DNA from: JBAXGE01 sp044344145
GTDB taxonomy: Bacteria > Planctomycetota > Phycisphaerae > WQYP01
Length of the DNA stretch: 10,201 nucleotides
Direction: 5' to 3'
Assembly (NCBI GenBank): GCA_044344145.1
Contig: JBIJDM010000091.1
Coordinates: 1-10,201, forward strand
Position 1 is the first letter of the stretch. Every line of letters begins with the position of its first letter. Below are positions 1 to 6,757 of the stretch, piece by piece. The notes under the pieces are model-generated. The model worked only from the letters and a program-made list of their open reading frames with translations, was not told where the DNA came from and made no database searches. The position numbers and the translations under genes were made by a program.

Positions 1-41
1 GTGGAAGTGTTTCCGTTGCATTCATTCTAGCGGAGGTCGTC

Positions 42-488
42 ATGGAACGTACATTTGTTATTCTCAAGCCCGATGCCGTACAACGGGGTCTCATGGGGGC
101 TGTGATCAGCCGGTTTGAAGCCAAAGGCCTCAAGGTCGTAGGCGCGAAATTCATGAAAATCCCCGGCGATCTGGCCGCCAAGCATTACGCGGTACATCAG
201 GGCAAGCCTTTTTATGAAGGTTTGGTCAAGTATATGACCAGTTCGCCGGTATTGACGCTGGCGCTGGAAGGCCCTAATGCCATCGAAGTCACCCGCAAGA
301 TCATAGGCGCCACCAATGGCGGCAAAGCCGAAGCCGGCACTATTCGCGGTGATTACGGCATTTCCGCCGCGTTTAATCTGGTCCATGGTTCGGATGCCCC
401 CGAAACCGCGGCGGCGGAGTTAGCGCTCTGGTTCCGGGCCGACGAGTTGGTGGACTATAAACTCAGTAATCAGGAATGGGTTTACTGA
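42..488 (+). CDS. ndk: Nucleoside diphosphate kinase
   Basis: Transfers the gamma-phosphate of ATP to nucleoside diphosphates through a phosphohistidine intermediate, keeping cytosolic NTP and dNTP pools balanced. The 148-residue protein is the usual bacterial length (about 140-150) and aligns by eye along its whole length. It opens with RTFVILKPDAVQRG, which carries the conserved Lys9 of the KPD motif. The active-site signature NLVHGSD spans residues 112-118, with His115 as the phosphorylated residue, and IRGDYG lies just before it. The start is fixed by a strong Shine-Dalgarno, GGAGGT at 32-37, four bases before the ATG. The stop TGA shares its last base with the ATG of the cupin gene, so the two are probably translationally coupled. 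It is the first gene of a probable four-gene plus-strand unit; the promoter would lie mostly before the window. Family assignment is essentially certain. Confidence 0.98.
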   Translation: MERTFVILKPDAVQRGLMGAVISRFEAKGLKVVGAKFMKIPGDLAAKHYAVHQGKPFYEGLVKYMTSSPVLTLALEGPNAIEVTRKIIGATNGGKAEAGTIRGDYGISAAFNLVHGSDAPETAAAELALWFRADELVDYKLSNQEWVY

Positions 489-859
489 TGGATATTAAAC
501 AACTGAACAATATCCCCTCTGTCCCCATGGCGATGGACGGCGTGAAGGACGTGCAGATGCAGTTGCTTTGGGGCCCGCAAGATGGCGCTGGCAACTTTGC
601 CATGCGCGTCTTCACCGTGGCCCCCGGCGGGCACACCCCCGCCCACCAGCATCCCTATGAACATGAAGTGCTGATTCTGGCCGGCACCGGCGAAGCCATG
701 CAGACCGATGGCACCTGGCATGCGCTTAAAACCGGGGATACCCTCTGGGTCCCCGGCAATACCCTGCACCAGTTCCGCAACAATGGCAGCACGGAATTGA
801 AATTCCTGTGCATGGTGCCCGCCCATGTGCATGGTCAGGTCGTCAACTGCGCCCGCTAA
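488..859 (+). CDS. Small single-domain cupin protein
   Basis: A 123-residue conserved-barrel (cupin) protein, probably metal-binding and cytosolic; its substrate cannot be told from sequence. Cupin motif 1 lies at about residues 47-66, with His53, His55 and Glu60 (or His59) as likely metal ligands. Motif 2 (GDTLWVPGNTLHQFRN, residues 83-98) matches the family pattern and supplies the last ligand, His94. There is no signal peptide and no second domain. The ATG at 488 is preferred because it overlaps the ndk stop as TGATG and has AGGA 12 bases upstream. An in-frame ATG at 476 would add four residues and lies inside the end of ndk, with no better ribosome site. Related small cupins serve as sugar isomerases, dioxygenases or sensor-like proteins. 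Linkage to ndk, a phospholipase D protein and ligA gives no clear hint about its role. Confidence 0.9.
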   Translation: MDIKQLNNIPSVPMAMDGVKDVQMQLLWGPQDGAGNFAMRVFTVAPGGHTPAHQHPYEHEVLILAGTGEAMQTDGTWHALKTGDTLWVPGNTLHQFRNNGSTELKFLCMVPAHVHGQVVNCAR

Positions 860-896
860 GGACGCACGACGGCCGGCATAGTCCCCAGGGTGAACC

Positions 897-2087
897 GTGG
901 TTGATGTGGTCATGGATATCCCGCCCAGCCCACCGCCCCTGAATGTGGCGGGCCATGAAATTGCGCTGTTCACCGAATCCCGGCCCCTGATCGAAGCGAT
1001 GATTTACGACATCCACGCCGCCCGGCAACGGGTCTGGCTGGAGTCGTACATCGTCACCCATGATGCGCTGACCGCACCGCTCTTTGATGCCCTGGCCGCA
1101 CAGGCCCGCGCGGGTCTGGATGTGCGGCTCAGTTATGATGCGGTGGGCTCGCAGGAAACCCCCCAGCGTTATTTCGATCAACTGGTCGCCGCCGGGGTGC
1201 AGGTGCGGGCTTTTCACACCATCTGGGAAGGCTTGTCGCGTTTTGCCCTGTTTGACATTCTCAACCGGCGCAACCACCGCAAATTACTCGTCATTGACGA
1301 CCATATCGGCTACTTCGGTGGGATGAATATTGTGGATACGACCAGCCCGGAAGCCCTCACGGGCGATCCGCTCGGACCCACCCCCTCGGGTGGCTGGCGG
1401 GATGTGCATCTGCGTCTGAGCGGGCCCCAGGTGCCGGAAATGGCCGCCTCGTTCCTATCTTCCTGGCAGCGGAAACGCTTTTCCCTGCGCCGCTGGCGGC
1501 AGCGCGGCATGCGGGCGCGACTGTTTGCCAACGGCCCCGCCGAATCCATCCGCTTTGTGGACAGTGGGCCGATTTGGCGCTATTCCCGCGCTGCCCGTTA
1601 TTACAATATTTTGATTCGTCATGCCCGGACCAGTATTACCCTCTCCATGGCGTACTTTATTCCGTTGGGCGAGATCTTACGCAGCCTGCTCCGGGCCCGG
1701 AAACGCGGGGTGCTGATCCGCGTCATCACACCCCAAAAATCCGATGTCCCGCTGGTACAGGCGTGCTCGCGTTATATGTACACCAAACTCCTGCGCCGGG
1801 GCTTCCGCCTTTATCAACGCCGCGATCGCATGCTGCACAGCAAGGTGATGGTGGTGGATCAGGAATGGACGCTGGTGGGTTCATGCAATCTCGATCCGCG
1901 TTCCCTGTTTATCAATCAGGAGTTTTTCGCCATCATCCGCTCCCCGGCACTGGCCCAGGCCATTCTCGATATCTGCCAATTTGAAATCGCCCACTCGGAC
2001 CGGGTCGGCATGGCCCATGTCCAAAATCAAACCTGGGGGCAGCGGGCCCACAGTACACTGGCATGGATGCTACGCTGGTGGTTATAG
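897..2087 (+). CDS. Phospholipase D-family protein, probable cardiolipin synthase (ClsB-like)
   Basis: A 396-residue protein with two phospholipase D half-sites. HKD motif 1 is HRKLLVID (His127, Lys129, Asp134), followed by GYFGGMNI. HKD motif 2 is HSKVMVVD (His314, Lys316, Asp321), followed by LVGSCNLDPRS. This arrangement and length match bacterial cardiolipin synthases, which join two phosphatidylglycerols, or PG with PE, at the membrane. The two N-terminal membrane helices of ClsA/Bacillus-type Cls are absent and the protein starts directly in the first catalytic domain, as in E. coli ClsB (about 413 residues). The GTG start at 897 is chosen because AGGGTG at 887-892 sits four bases upstream; the in-frame ATG at 912 has no ribosome site. 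It follows the cupin gene by 37 bases and precedes ligA by 7. A different PLD-type activity, such as another phosphatidyltransferase, cannot be excluded. Confidence 0.85.
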   Translation: MVDVVMDIPPSPPPLNVAGHEIALFTESRPLIEAMIYDIHAARQRVWLESYIVTHDALTAPLFDALAAQARAGLDVRLSYDAVGSQETPQRYFDQLVAAGVQVRAFHTIWEGLSRFALFDILNRRNHRKLLVIDDHIGYFGGMNIVDTTSPEALTGDPLGPTPSGGWRDVHLRLSGPQVPEMAASFLSSWQRKRFSLRRWRQRGMRARLFANGPAESIRFVDSGPIWRYSRAARYYNILIRHARTSITLSMAYFIPLGEILRSLLRARKRGVLIRVITPQKSDVPLVQACSRYMYTKLLRRGFRLYQRRDRMLHSKVMVVDQEWTLVGSCNLDPRSLFINQEFFAIIRSPALAQAILDICQFEIAHSDRVGMAHVQNQTWGQRAHSTLAWMLRWWL

Positions 2088-2094
2088 TATCGCC

Positions 2095-4161
2095 ATGGTG
2101 AATGCTGCGTCCGACAACCTCTTTGCCCAGGGTGCCTCCGCGGCCCAGCGCGACCGGGCAGCGCAACTGCGTGGCCAGATCGAACACCACAACCAGTTGT
2201 ATTATCAGGCCGACCGGCCGGAGATCAGCGATCAGGAATATGATGCCCTGCTGCGGGAATTAACCCAGCTCGAAACCGATTTTCCGGAACTGGCCACGCC
2301 CGATTCCCCCACCCAGCGGGTCGGGGGCAAACCCCTCGCCAGTTTTCAAAGTCTCCGCCACCGCCTGCCGATGCTTTCCATTGACAACACCTACGCCCCC
2401 CAGCAGGTCCGCGAATTTGACACCCGGCTGCGCAAGCTGCTCGAAGGGGCCGCATTCAGCTATACCGTTGAACCCAAGATTGACGGGTTATCGCTGAGTC
2501 TGCGCTACGAACACGGCCAGTTGGTCCACGCCGTAACCCGAGGTGATGGTACACAGGGCGACGATGTGACCGCCAATGCCCGCACCATTAAAAACATTCC
2601 CCTGCGGCTGGCCACAGTTGCGGGGCTGCCCGAGATTCTGGAAGTCCGGGGCGAAGTATTTCTCAGCCATGAACAATTCGCCCGGATCAACGCCCAGCAG
2701 GAAGAATTGGGCGAAGAGCCGTTTATCAATCCGCGCAACACCGCCTCGGGCACGATGAAATTACTCGACCCCAAGACCGTCGCCCAACGCCAACTGGAAT
2801 TCATCGTCCATGGCTTGGGCGAGGTGGTCGGTGGTACCGCCCCCACTTTATACAGTGCGTGGTATCAGCGTCTGGGCCAGATGGGCTTTCGCCTGAGTCC
2901 CCATTTCGAAATCTGTCCGGATATTGACGCCGTACTGACCTTTATCACCCGGTTTGAAACGCAGCGTGAGACACTCCCCTACGACACCGATGGCGTGGTG
3001 GTCAAAATCGACTCCCTCGCCCAACGCGACGTATTGGGGAATACCGCCAAATGTCCGCGCTGGTGCATCGCGTACAAATACCAGCCCGAGCAGGCCCGGA
3101 CCATTCTACAGCATGTGGCATTCCAAGTCGGCAAGACCGGCACCATCACGCCCGTGGCCGAATTCGCCCCGCCGGTATTCATCAGCGGCACCAATGTCTA
3201 TCGCGCCTCGCTGCATAACTTCGACGAAATCGCCCGCAAGGATATCCGGCTGCACGATACTGTGATCGTCCAGAAAGCCGGCGAGATTATTCCCTATGTC
3301 GTGGGCATTGTGCCCGAGCTGCGCCCGGCCGAGACCGTGGCGATCGCCCGGCCCACCGCTTGCCCGTCCTGCGGTAGCACCGACCTGCACCATGACGGCG
3401 GATTTACCCGCTGCGCCAATCCCGACTGCACCGCGCAACTGGCCCGGCGGCTGCGCTACTTTGCCGACCGCGACCAGATGAATATCGAAAACCTCGGCCC
3501 GGCCATCATCGAACAGTTGCTGGCCAAAAAGCTGGTGGTTCGGCTGAGTGATATATATCGGCTGACCGAAGCACAGTTACAAGCTCTGGACCGCATGGGG
3601 ACGCGTTCTGCGGAACAATTAATCGCCGCCATCAATGCCAGCAAAGAGCGTGGTCTGACCCGCCTCCTGGCTGGTCTGGGCATCGAGCATATCGGCCTGC
3701 GCACCGCGCAAATGATTACCGACACCTATAAAACACTCGACCAATTGCGCGCCGCTCCGCTGGAAGCACTCGACGACATTCCCGGCTTGGGCGAAGTTGT
3801 GGCTCAATCGCTCTATGACTTTCTCCACAGTCCCACCGGCACGGCGCTGCTGGATGATCTGATCGCGCTGGGGGTCAAAATGGACGTCACCGCCACGGCC
3901 CCGGTCGGCCCGCAGCCCTTTGCCGGCATGACCTTCGTCGTGACCGGCACGCTAACCCGTTATAACCGCAGTCAGGTCAGCGAACTCATCACCAGTCTGG
4001 GCGGCAAGACCAGCGACAGCGTCTCCAAACGCACCCATTTTGTACTGGCAGGCAGCGAAGCAGGCAGCAAGCTGGAGAAAGCCAATAAATTAGGGGTTAA
4101 GGTATTGTCGGAAGACGATTTTGTTCGCTGGCTGGGCGAGTTGAACGTCAACGCTTCGTAA
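2095..4161 (+). CDS. ligA: NAD-dependent DNA ligase
   Basis: Seals nicks during replication and repair, using NAD+ as adenylate donor. The 688 residues carry all domains in order. Domain Ia has HNQLYYQADRPEISDQEYD (residues 32-50). The adenylation domain has the nucleophile Lys128 in EPKIDG, then TRGDG, EVRGE, NPRNTASGTMK and GVVVKI (about 300-305). The OB fold follows, then a zinc finger with Cys423, Cys426, Cys440 and Cys445, then helix-hairpin-helix repeats (about 500-595). A BRCT domain at about 605-682 ends the protein. Length is close to the E. coli enzyme (671). The open frame extends upstream to 1981, but that part lies inside the PLD gene; the ATG at 2095, 7 bases after that gene's TAG, places domain Ia correctly. 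No strong ribosome site is visible, so translation may be coupled to the PLD gene. The 3' end overlaps the convergent methyltransferase gene by 14 bases. Confidence 0.97.
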   Translation: MVNAASDNLFAQGASAAQRDRAAQLRGQIEHHNQLYYQADRPEISDQEYDALLRELTQLETDFPELATPDSPTQRVGGKPLASFQSLRHRLPMLSIDNTYAPQQVREFDTRLRKLLEGAAFSYTVEPKIDGLSLSLRYEHGQLVHAVTRGDGTQGDDVTANARTIKNIPLRLATVAGLPEILEVRGEVFLSHEQFARINAQQEELGEEPFINPRNTASGTMKLLDPKTVAQRQLEFIVHGLGEVVGGTAPTLYSAWYQRLGQMGFRLSPHFEICPDIDAVLTFITRFETQRETLPYDTDGVVVKIDSLAQRDVLGNTAKCPRWCIAYKYQPEQARTILQHVAFQVGKTGTITPVAEFAPPVFISGTNVYRASLHNFDEIARKDIRLHDTVIVQKAGEIIPYVVGIVPELRPAETVAIARPTACPSCGSTDLHHDGGFTRCANPDCTAQLARRLRYFADRDQMNIENLGPAIIEQLLAKKLVVRLSDIYRLTEAQLQALDRMGTRSAEQLIAAINASKERGLTRLLAGLGIEHIGLRTAQMITDTYKTLDQLRAAPLEALDDIPGLGEVVAQSLYDFLHSPTGTALLDDLIALGVKMDVTATAPVGPQPFAGMTFVVTGTLTRYNRSQVSELITSLGGKTSDSVSKRTHFVLAGSEAGSKLEKANKLGVKVLSEDDFVRWLGELNVNAS

Positions 4162-4909
4162 GTACCACCAGATAGCGCATCCCCGTGAGATGCAACGCCA
4201 CCGGCCGCAGCAAACAATCTTCCACAGCACACAACGCTGGGACCAAACTGCCGGGCACAAAACCGCGATAACTGAATCCCCCCGTGGCCGGATAGGTCAG
4301 GAAACCCAGTCCGCTACACCGGGTTAGCTCCAACGACGGCACCCGCCGCAAGGTCTCCTGCGGATGCCGCGCAAATAGCAGCGCCGCAATGCCCATGTTG
4401 GCAAACGTGTGCCCGGGATCATCCACCGGCGGAGTGCCATCAAGCCCGAACAAATCCCATGTCAAATCCACCGGCTCATGATGATTACGCCCGTAAACCA
4501 GGCGCGACCAGCGTGTCGCCGCCGGCTCCAGCAGCACAATCCGTCCTCCGGGTTGCAGGCATGCCGCCGCCTGGCGCAGGAAATCCAGCGGGCGTTGCAG
4601 ATGATGCAGCACATCAATGGCCACGAAATTGCCGATCGTGCCCGCCGCATACGGTAATTGCTGGGCATCGACAATTTGATCAATCCACGGGCCGCTCTTC
4701 ACTACATCCGTGGCGATAATTTCAGGCCGATATTCCTTGAAATTACCGCATCCTGAACCAATTTCGACCGTCGGCCCCAAGGAGGATAATTGCGCACACA
4801 CCCGGCGGAAAAAGTAATGATAGACCGCCCGCAGCGCAGCTTTGCGGTTCCAGACTTCACGCTGGAATTCAAGCTCGCGCAGATAATCGTCAAAAGGTGT
4901 TTTAGCCAT
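4148..4909 (-). CDS. Class I SAM-dependent methyltransferase, substrate unknown
   Basis: A 253-residue Rossmann-fold methyltransferase of the Methyltransf_11/25 type. Motif I is VEIGSGCG (residues 48-55), the SAM-binding loop. An acidic residue follows at the end of strand 2 (ATDVV, Asp68). DAQQLPY (81-87) and FVAIDVLHHL (95-104) match the adenine-contact and motif II regions, and LQPGGRIVLLEPA (118-130) is motif III. The part after about residue 150 carries no recognised substrate signature, so the target (lipid, sugar, quinone or small metabolite) is open. There are no membrane segments. The ATG at 4909 lies 11 bases after the stop of the aldolase-like gene and lacks a Shine-Dalgarno, which suggests coupled translation as the last gene of the operon begun by the ROK kinase. 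Its last 14 bases overlap the end of ligA on the other strand. Confidence 0.85.
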   Translation of the reverse strand: MAKTPFDDYLRELEFQREVWNRKAALRAVYHYFFRRVCAQLSSLGPTVEIGSGCGNFKEYRPEIIATDVVKSGPWIDQIVDAQQLPYAAGTIGNFVAIDVLHHLQRPLDFLRQAAACLQPGGRIVLLEPAATRWSRLVYGRNHHEPVDLTWDLFGLDGTPPVDDPGHTFANMGIAALLFARHPQETLRRVPSLELTRCSGLGFLTYPATGGFSYRGFVPGSLVPALCAVEDCLLRPVALHLTGMRYLVVLTKR

Positions 4910-4920
4910 AGCCGATTCGG

Positions 4921-5652
4921 TCAGGGGGATTCTGTGGTGTCGCCTTCAGGATGCAGGTACGAATCAGGCAGTGAAATGGCTCCACCCAGTGTTTGGGCCG
5001 CCAGATACACCCCGGCGGCTTTTTCCATTGCCACCACACTCGCCGCTGCCGCGGCCGCGCCCATACCACACCCCATCACGCCATGCTGGGCCAGCAGGAA
5101 CGACCGGGGCGACTCGCCATATTGATTGATGTAGTTTTCAATCCGATGCCGCAGATCCACTGCCATCGCCACCCCCGAGGGCAGCAACGGCACATGAATA
5201 CTGCGCGGCCCGCAGGAACTGATCTGACTGGTGAAGTACCGCGCCAGGGCAAAGGGTTCCGACCGATTCGAACAGACCAACCCCAGAATGTTTCGCGGAC
5301 AGGCATACGCCACCGCGTTCAAGCCGGGCAGGTCGAGCAGCATCGAAAACGCCAGGGTCATCGGATGCACCTGCACCCCCGGCAGCAAACCCGCTTCCCG
5401 CAGCGCGTCACGAACCTGAAAACTTTTGGCATTGGGCCGGTTATCCACCAGATACTGCAGCGGCGCCAGGCTCAAGGGGACGGTCTTCAACTCAGTATAA
5501 TGAGCCAAATCCAAGCCCAACGGCGCGGTCAGCATGGTCTTGGAATCCAAACGCACCGCCAGACACACTTCGCCGGGCACCTGTTCGATCCCCGCCTGAT
5601 GCAGGCGATGGGCGAGATTCATCAATTCTTCGACCGGTTTACTGCTCATCAT
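4921..5652 (-). CDS. Class II aldolase/adducin-like protein with degenerate metal site
   Basis: A 243-residue protein with the layout of the class II aldolase/adducin family (L-fuculose-phosphate aldolase, ribulose-phosphate epimerase, adducin head). The C-terminal part is clear: LLAQHGVMGCG (186-196) corresponds to the family nHGvv..G motif with its metal-binding His (His190), followed by an alanine-rich helix ending in AMEKAAGVYLAAQTLG. Aligned by eye to E. coli FucA, the other three zinc positions look lost: the HxH pair becomes Tyr116/Cys118 in NAVAYACPRN, and the Glu four residues before the conserved His (His96) becomes Gly92. The phosphate-loop GNVS becomes GEVC (27-30). Classical aldolase chemistry is therefore doubtful; adducin heads are a known case of the fold without the metal site. 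GAGGAG at 5656-5661 lies three bases before the ATG at 5652 and six before a second ATG at 5649, so either start is possible. It lies between the ROK kinase and methyltransferase genes. Confidence 0.75.
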   Translation of the reverse strand: MMSSKPVEELMNLAHRLHQAGIEQVPGEVCLAVRLDSKTMLTAPLGLDLAHYTELKTVPLSLAPLQYLVDNRPNAKSFQVRDALREAGLLPGVQVHPMTLAFSMLLDLPGLNAVAYACPRNILGLVCSNRSEPFALARYFTSQISSCGPRSIHVPLLPSGVAMAVDLRHRIENYINQYGESPRSFLLAQHGVMGCGMGAAAAAASVVAMEKAAGVYLAAQTLGGAISLPDSYLHPEGDTTESP

Positions 5653-5682
5653 GCACTCCTCTGCGCCGCAGCGCTAGGGATC

Positions 5683-6675
5683 CTAGGCTTTGGGCAATTC
5701 GCCACGTGACCACGCATCCCACGCCACCCCGGCGGCGCCAATCACGCCCGCATCGTTGCCCAGAGTGGAGATTTCGATCTTGCACGTCTGTGCGGTCAAT
5801 TTCCAGTTGTGGTAGGCCACCCACTGCCGGAGCGGCTTCATCAGGAAGTCACCGGCCTTGCACATGCCCCCGGCAATCACCACCAGTTCCGGATCCATAA
5901 ACCGGATCGAGGTGACAATCCCCAGCGCCAGATAACGACAGGTGTCATTCCACACCTTCTGCGCCACATCATCGCCCTGCTTGGCGTGATTTTCGATATC
6001 GGTGGCCTCAATATTGACCCCGCGATCCACCAGTTCCCGCAGCGATGACTGGAGGAATGGATTCGTTTTCAACAACCCCGTCGCCCGCCGGCCGGTGTGA
6101 TAAGCCGAAGCATACACTTCCAGACACCCGCGCTGGCCGCAGCCGCACAGTTCGCCATCGGGCACCACAATAATGTGTCCCAGTTCCGCGCCGAAATCGT
6201 TGCACCCATGCACTACGCGGCCGGCATCAATCACGCCCCCGCCCACGCCGGTGCCCAGCGTGAACATCACCATATCTTTCACGCCATAACTCCGCCCCGC
6301 CCCGGCCCAATATTCGCCGAAGGCCGCGGCATTGGCATCATTTTCCAACACCGTGGGCAAACCCAGCCCGGCGGCAATCCGGTCGCGCAGCGGAATCATT
6401 TCCCAGCCCGGCAGATTGGCCAGTTTGATAATCATCCCCGTCTTGGTGCTCAACGGTCCCGGCGAGGCCACCCCCACCGCCACCACATCGCGCACCGTCA
6501 ACTTCGTCGCTTCCAGCGCCTGGCGCGCGGCGGTGACCATATTACCGATCACCACATCGGGGCCCACACCCGTGGGGATACTCACCGGCTTGGCCAGCAA
6601 CTTGCCTGCTTCGTCGGTGATGCCACATTTGATGTTCGTACCGCCCAGATCCAACCCGATAAACTTCGCGCTCAT
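5683..6675 (-). CDS. ROK-family sugar kinase, probable glucokinase
   Basis: Phosphorylates glucose, or a related hexose, with ATP in the cytosol. The 330-residue protein begins with the phosphate-binding loop GLDLGGTNIK (residues 7-16). The catalytic aspartate is Asp113 in ENDANAAAFGE, and LGTGVGGGVI (140-149) is the second ATP-contact segment. The ROK zinc site is complete: Glu164 and His167 in GAELGH, then CGCGQRGCLE with Cys177, Cys179 and Cys184. There is no N-terminal helix-turn-helix, so it is a kinase and not a ROK repressor. The start is supported by AGGAG (plus-strand 6685-6689) nine bases upstream. It is the first gene of a three-gene operon behind the promoter at 6728-6756. ROK kinases for fructose, allose, N-acetylglucosamine or N-acetylmannosamine look similar. 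The glucokinase reading rests on overall resemblance and the nearby PPi-PFK gene. Confidence 0.88.
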   Translation of the reverse strand: MSAKFIGLDLGGTNIKCGITDEAGKLLAKPVSIPTGVGPDVVIGNMVTAARQALEATKLTVRDVVAVGVASPGPLSTKTGMIIKLANLPGWEMIPLRDRIAAGLGLPTVLENDANAAAFGEYWAGAGRSYGVKDMVMFTLGTGVGGGVIDAGRVVHGCNDFGAELGHIIVVPDGELCGCGQRGCLEVYASAYHTGRRATGLLKTNPFLQSSLRELVDRGVNIEATDIENHAKQGDDVAQKVWNDTCRYLALGIVTSIRFMDPELVVIAGGMCKAGDFLMKPLRQWVAYHNWKLTAQTCKIEISTLGNDAGVIGAAGVAWDAWSRGELPKA

Positions 6676-6702
6676 ATAGGCAAACTCCTGTACATCCTAG
6701 GC

Positions 6703-6718
6703 GCCGCAACACTGCGGC
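6703..6718 (-). other. Short hairpin in the ROK operon leader
   Basis: A perfect 6-bp inverted repeat (GCCGCA / TGCGGC on the plus strand) with a four-base loop lies between the predicted transcription start and the ribosome site of the ROK kinase gene. No T-run follows on the minus strand, so it is not a terminator. It could be an operator half-site pair, a 5' stabilising stem, or chance. Confidence 0.3.
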
Positions 6719-6727
6719 CAAGTCCGA

Positions 6728-6756
6728 ATTCTAATTCCCCGTCGCACGGCTGTCAT
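6728..6756 (-). promoter_or_regulatory. Sigma70-type promoter of the ROK kinase operon
   Basis: Read on the minus strand, ATGACA (6751-6756; five of six bases match TTGACA) is followed after exactly 17 bases by TAGAAT (6728-6733; five of six match TATAAT). The expected start point is near 6721, giving a leader of about 45 bases. The -35 box sits directly after the stop codon of the upstream glycosyltransferase gene, so the operon can be transcribed independently of it. This is the best promoter match seen in the window. Confidence 0.65.
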
Positions 6757-6757
6757 C

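Noticed and set aside
482..1277. Two long minus-strand open frames (482-973 and 843-1277)
   Set aside because: They are antisense to the cupin and phospholipase D genes, which have clear family motifs. The translations are low-complexity products of high GC codon bias.
1981..2094. Upstream extension of the ligA frame
   Set aside because: It lies entirely within the end of the phospholipase D gene and adds residues with no ligase counterpart. The ATG at 2095 gives the normal N-terminus.
4993..5709. Plus-strand open frame of 238 codons opposite the aldolase-like gene
   Set aside because: Its His/Gln/Arg-rich composition is typical of a shadow frame. The minus-strand gene shows family motifs and a strong ribosome site.
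6703..6718. Hairpin considered as a terminator of the glycosyltransferase gene
   Set aside because: The stem is only 6 bp, has no T-run on the minus strand, and lies downstream of the ROK operon promoter.
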